Of a stretch of DNA of 64,000 bases, positions 63,429 through 64,000 are shown one piece after another. A program made the position numbers and the translations under genes. The DNA is from Georgenia satyanarayanai (GTDB lineage Bacteria; Actinomycetota; Actinomycetes; Actinomycetales; Actinomycetaceae), in contig NZ_UETB01000005.1 of assembly GCF_900116375.1 (NCBI RefSeq), positions 62,001-126,000 of the forward strand, read 5' to 3'. The stretch's first letter is position 1. Each line of letters begins with the position of its first letter. The notes below the pieces were generated by a model. That model was not told the DNA's origin. It did no database searches and saw only the letters and a program-made list of their open reading frames with translations.

Positions 63429-63475
63429 AGGGTACGGGCCACCACGACGAGGGACCCGCCGTCGGGCAGTACTCT
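63429..63475. promoter_or_regulatory. Divergent leaderless -10 elements for pgsA and capA-like gene
   Basis: Minus strand TACCCT (63434-63429) ends 7 nt before the pgsA ATG. Plus strand TACTCT (63470-63475) ends 7 nt before the CapA-family ATG. Neither start has a Shine-Dalgarno sequence. The 61-bp divergent gap holds nothing else I can identify. Confidence 0.5.
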
Positions 63476-63482
63476 CGGCGCC

Positions 63483-64000
63483 ATGGGACGCCACGCCCTC
63501 CCCTCCCGCCCACGGACCGCACCCTGGGTGGCGCTGGGTGTCGTCGTGCTCGTCGCCCTCCTCGCCGCCGTCGCGCTGTGGCGCCCGTGGCAGGACCAGC
63601 CGACCGCTGCGCCGTCCCCGACGGCGACGACGCAGCCCGCGGAGCCGAGCACGATCCCGTCCTCCACCCCGACCCCCGAGGCACGTCCCGACGCCCGCTT
63701 CACCATCCTCGGCGGCGGCGACGTGCTGCCCCACACGACGGTCATCAACACGGCGCGAACCGGTGACGGCTATGACTTCGTCCCCATGCTCGAGGCGACG
63801 GCGGAGTACACCCGCGGGGCCGACCTCGCGCTGTGCAACGCGGAGGTCCCCATCGCGCCGGCGGGAACCGAGCCGAGCGGCTACCCGATGTTCGGCGCCC
63901 CCGAGGAGCTGGCGGCGGACCTCGCCCGCCTCGGCTGGGACGGCTGCTCGACCGGCACGAACCACAGTCTCGACCGCGGCATGGACGGCCTCACCCACAC
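63483..64000 (+). CDS. CapA-family poly-gamma-glutamate synthesis-like protein, 3' end beyond window
   Basis: Only the first 172 residues are visible. A membrane anchor or signal (WVALGVVVLVALLAAVALWR) is followed by a Pro/Thr/Ser linker of about 40 residues and the start of the metallophosphoesterase-like CapA domain: FTILGGGDVLPHTTVINTAR, LALCNAEVPIAPAGTEPSGY (NxExP) and STGTNHSLDRGMDGLTHT (NHxxDxG). These are the metal-binding signatures of the family. The exact product (capsule or poly-gamma-glutamate) is unproven in actinobacteria. Leaderless start: TACTCT lies 7 nt before the ATG. Confidence 0.88.
   Translation, partial: MGRHALPSRPRTAPWVALGVVVLVALLAAVALWRPWQDQPTAAPSPTATTQPAEPSTIPSSTPTPEARPDARFTILGGGDVLPHTTVINTARTGDGYDFVPMLEATAEYTRGADLALCNAEVPIAPAGTEPSGYPMFGAPEELAADLARLGWDGCSTGTNHSLDRGMDGLTH

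Noticed and set aside
1-64000. tRNA, rRNA, CRISPR arrays, insertion sequences and phage genes
   Set aside because: None was seen: no clover-leaf-like segments with CCA ends, no regularly spaced direct repeats, and no transposase, integrase or phage structural motifs among the translated frames.

Overview
This 64 kb window is chromosomal DNA from a high-GC Gram-positive bacterium (Actinomycetota, most likely order Micrococcales; I cannot name the genus from sequence alone). The evidence is the very high G+C with G/C-ending codons, the actinobacterial division-and-cell-wall (dcw) cluster with sepF-yggT-divIVA downstream of ftsZ, LexA boxes of the TCGAAC-N4-GTTCGA type, the recA-recX / DUF3046 / clgR / cinA / pgsA neighbourhood, and the lexA-LysM-nrdR neighbourhood. 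Nearly all of it is core genome. I see no rRNA, tRNA, CRISPR array, insertion sequence, prophage or plasmid gene.

Layout. (1) 1-9.9 kb, minus strand: dnaE (cut by the window start), two flavoprotein monooxygenases with a LuxR-type regulator, then GNAT, RluD-family pseudouridine synthase and lspA. (2) 9.9-27 kb, minus strand: the dcw cluster, read right to left as DUF3040, mraZ, rsmH, ftsL-like, ftsI, murF, mraY, murD, ftsW, murG, murC, ftsQ, ftsZ, pgeF, sepF, yggT, divIVA. Most junctions are 4-nt GTGA/ATGA overlaps. murE and yggS are absent from their usual places. (3) 27-34 kb: dinB, a spermidine-synthase-like gene, a cold-shock gene, a PAC2 protein and a three-gene signalling operon (REC-PP2C, histidine kinase, CheY-like regulator). 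(4) 34-38.6 kb, plus strand: a HelD-like helicase, serA and an aldo/keto reductase. (5) 38.6-40.6 kb: nrdR, a LysM protein and lexA around a divergent SOS-controlled promoter region. (6) 40.6-50 kb: ldh, dinG, hflX, an RsmC-like methyltransferase, a lipoprotein, dapF, miaA, miaB. (7) 50-53.3 kb, plus strand: a complete GluABCD-type amino-acid ABC transporter. (8) 53.3-64 kb: recX, recA, DUF3046, lhr-nei (plus strand), an exported protein of unknown function, clgR, cinA, pgsA and the start of a CapA-family gene cut by the window end.

How the parts work together. The dcw block makes lipid-linked peptidoglycan precursor (murF, mraY, murD, murG, murC), polymerises septal wall (ftsW, ftsI) and builds the divisome and polar-growth machinery (ftsZ, ftsQ, ftsL, sepF, divIVA). 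A second theme is the DNA-damage response. lexA, recA, recX, dinB, dinG, lhr, nei and the LysM protein (which by position matches the SOS division inhibitors of mycobacteria) are all here. LexA boxes lie at lexA, LysM and recA, and a LexA-independent (PafBC/RecA-NDp type) promoter lies at recA.

Main unexplained signals: an extended array of 10-bp-phased GTGG boxes upstream of mraZ; a perfect 29-bp-arm inverted repeat between miaB and miaA; a 57-bp direct repeat flanking one monooxygenase gene; a REC-PP2C protein that appears to have lost metal-binding aspartates; and a recurrent -10-like hexamer placed 6-9 nt before start codons, implying many leaderless mRNAs. Start codons below were chosen by ribosome-binding site, gene overlap, family length or this leaderless pattern, as noted.
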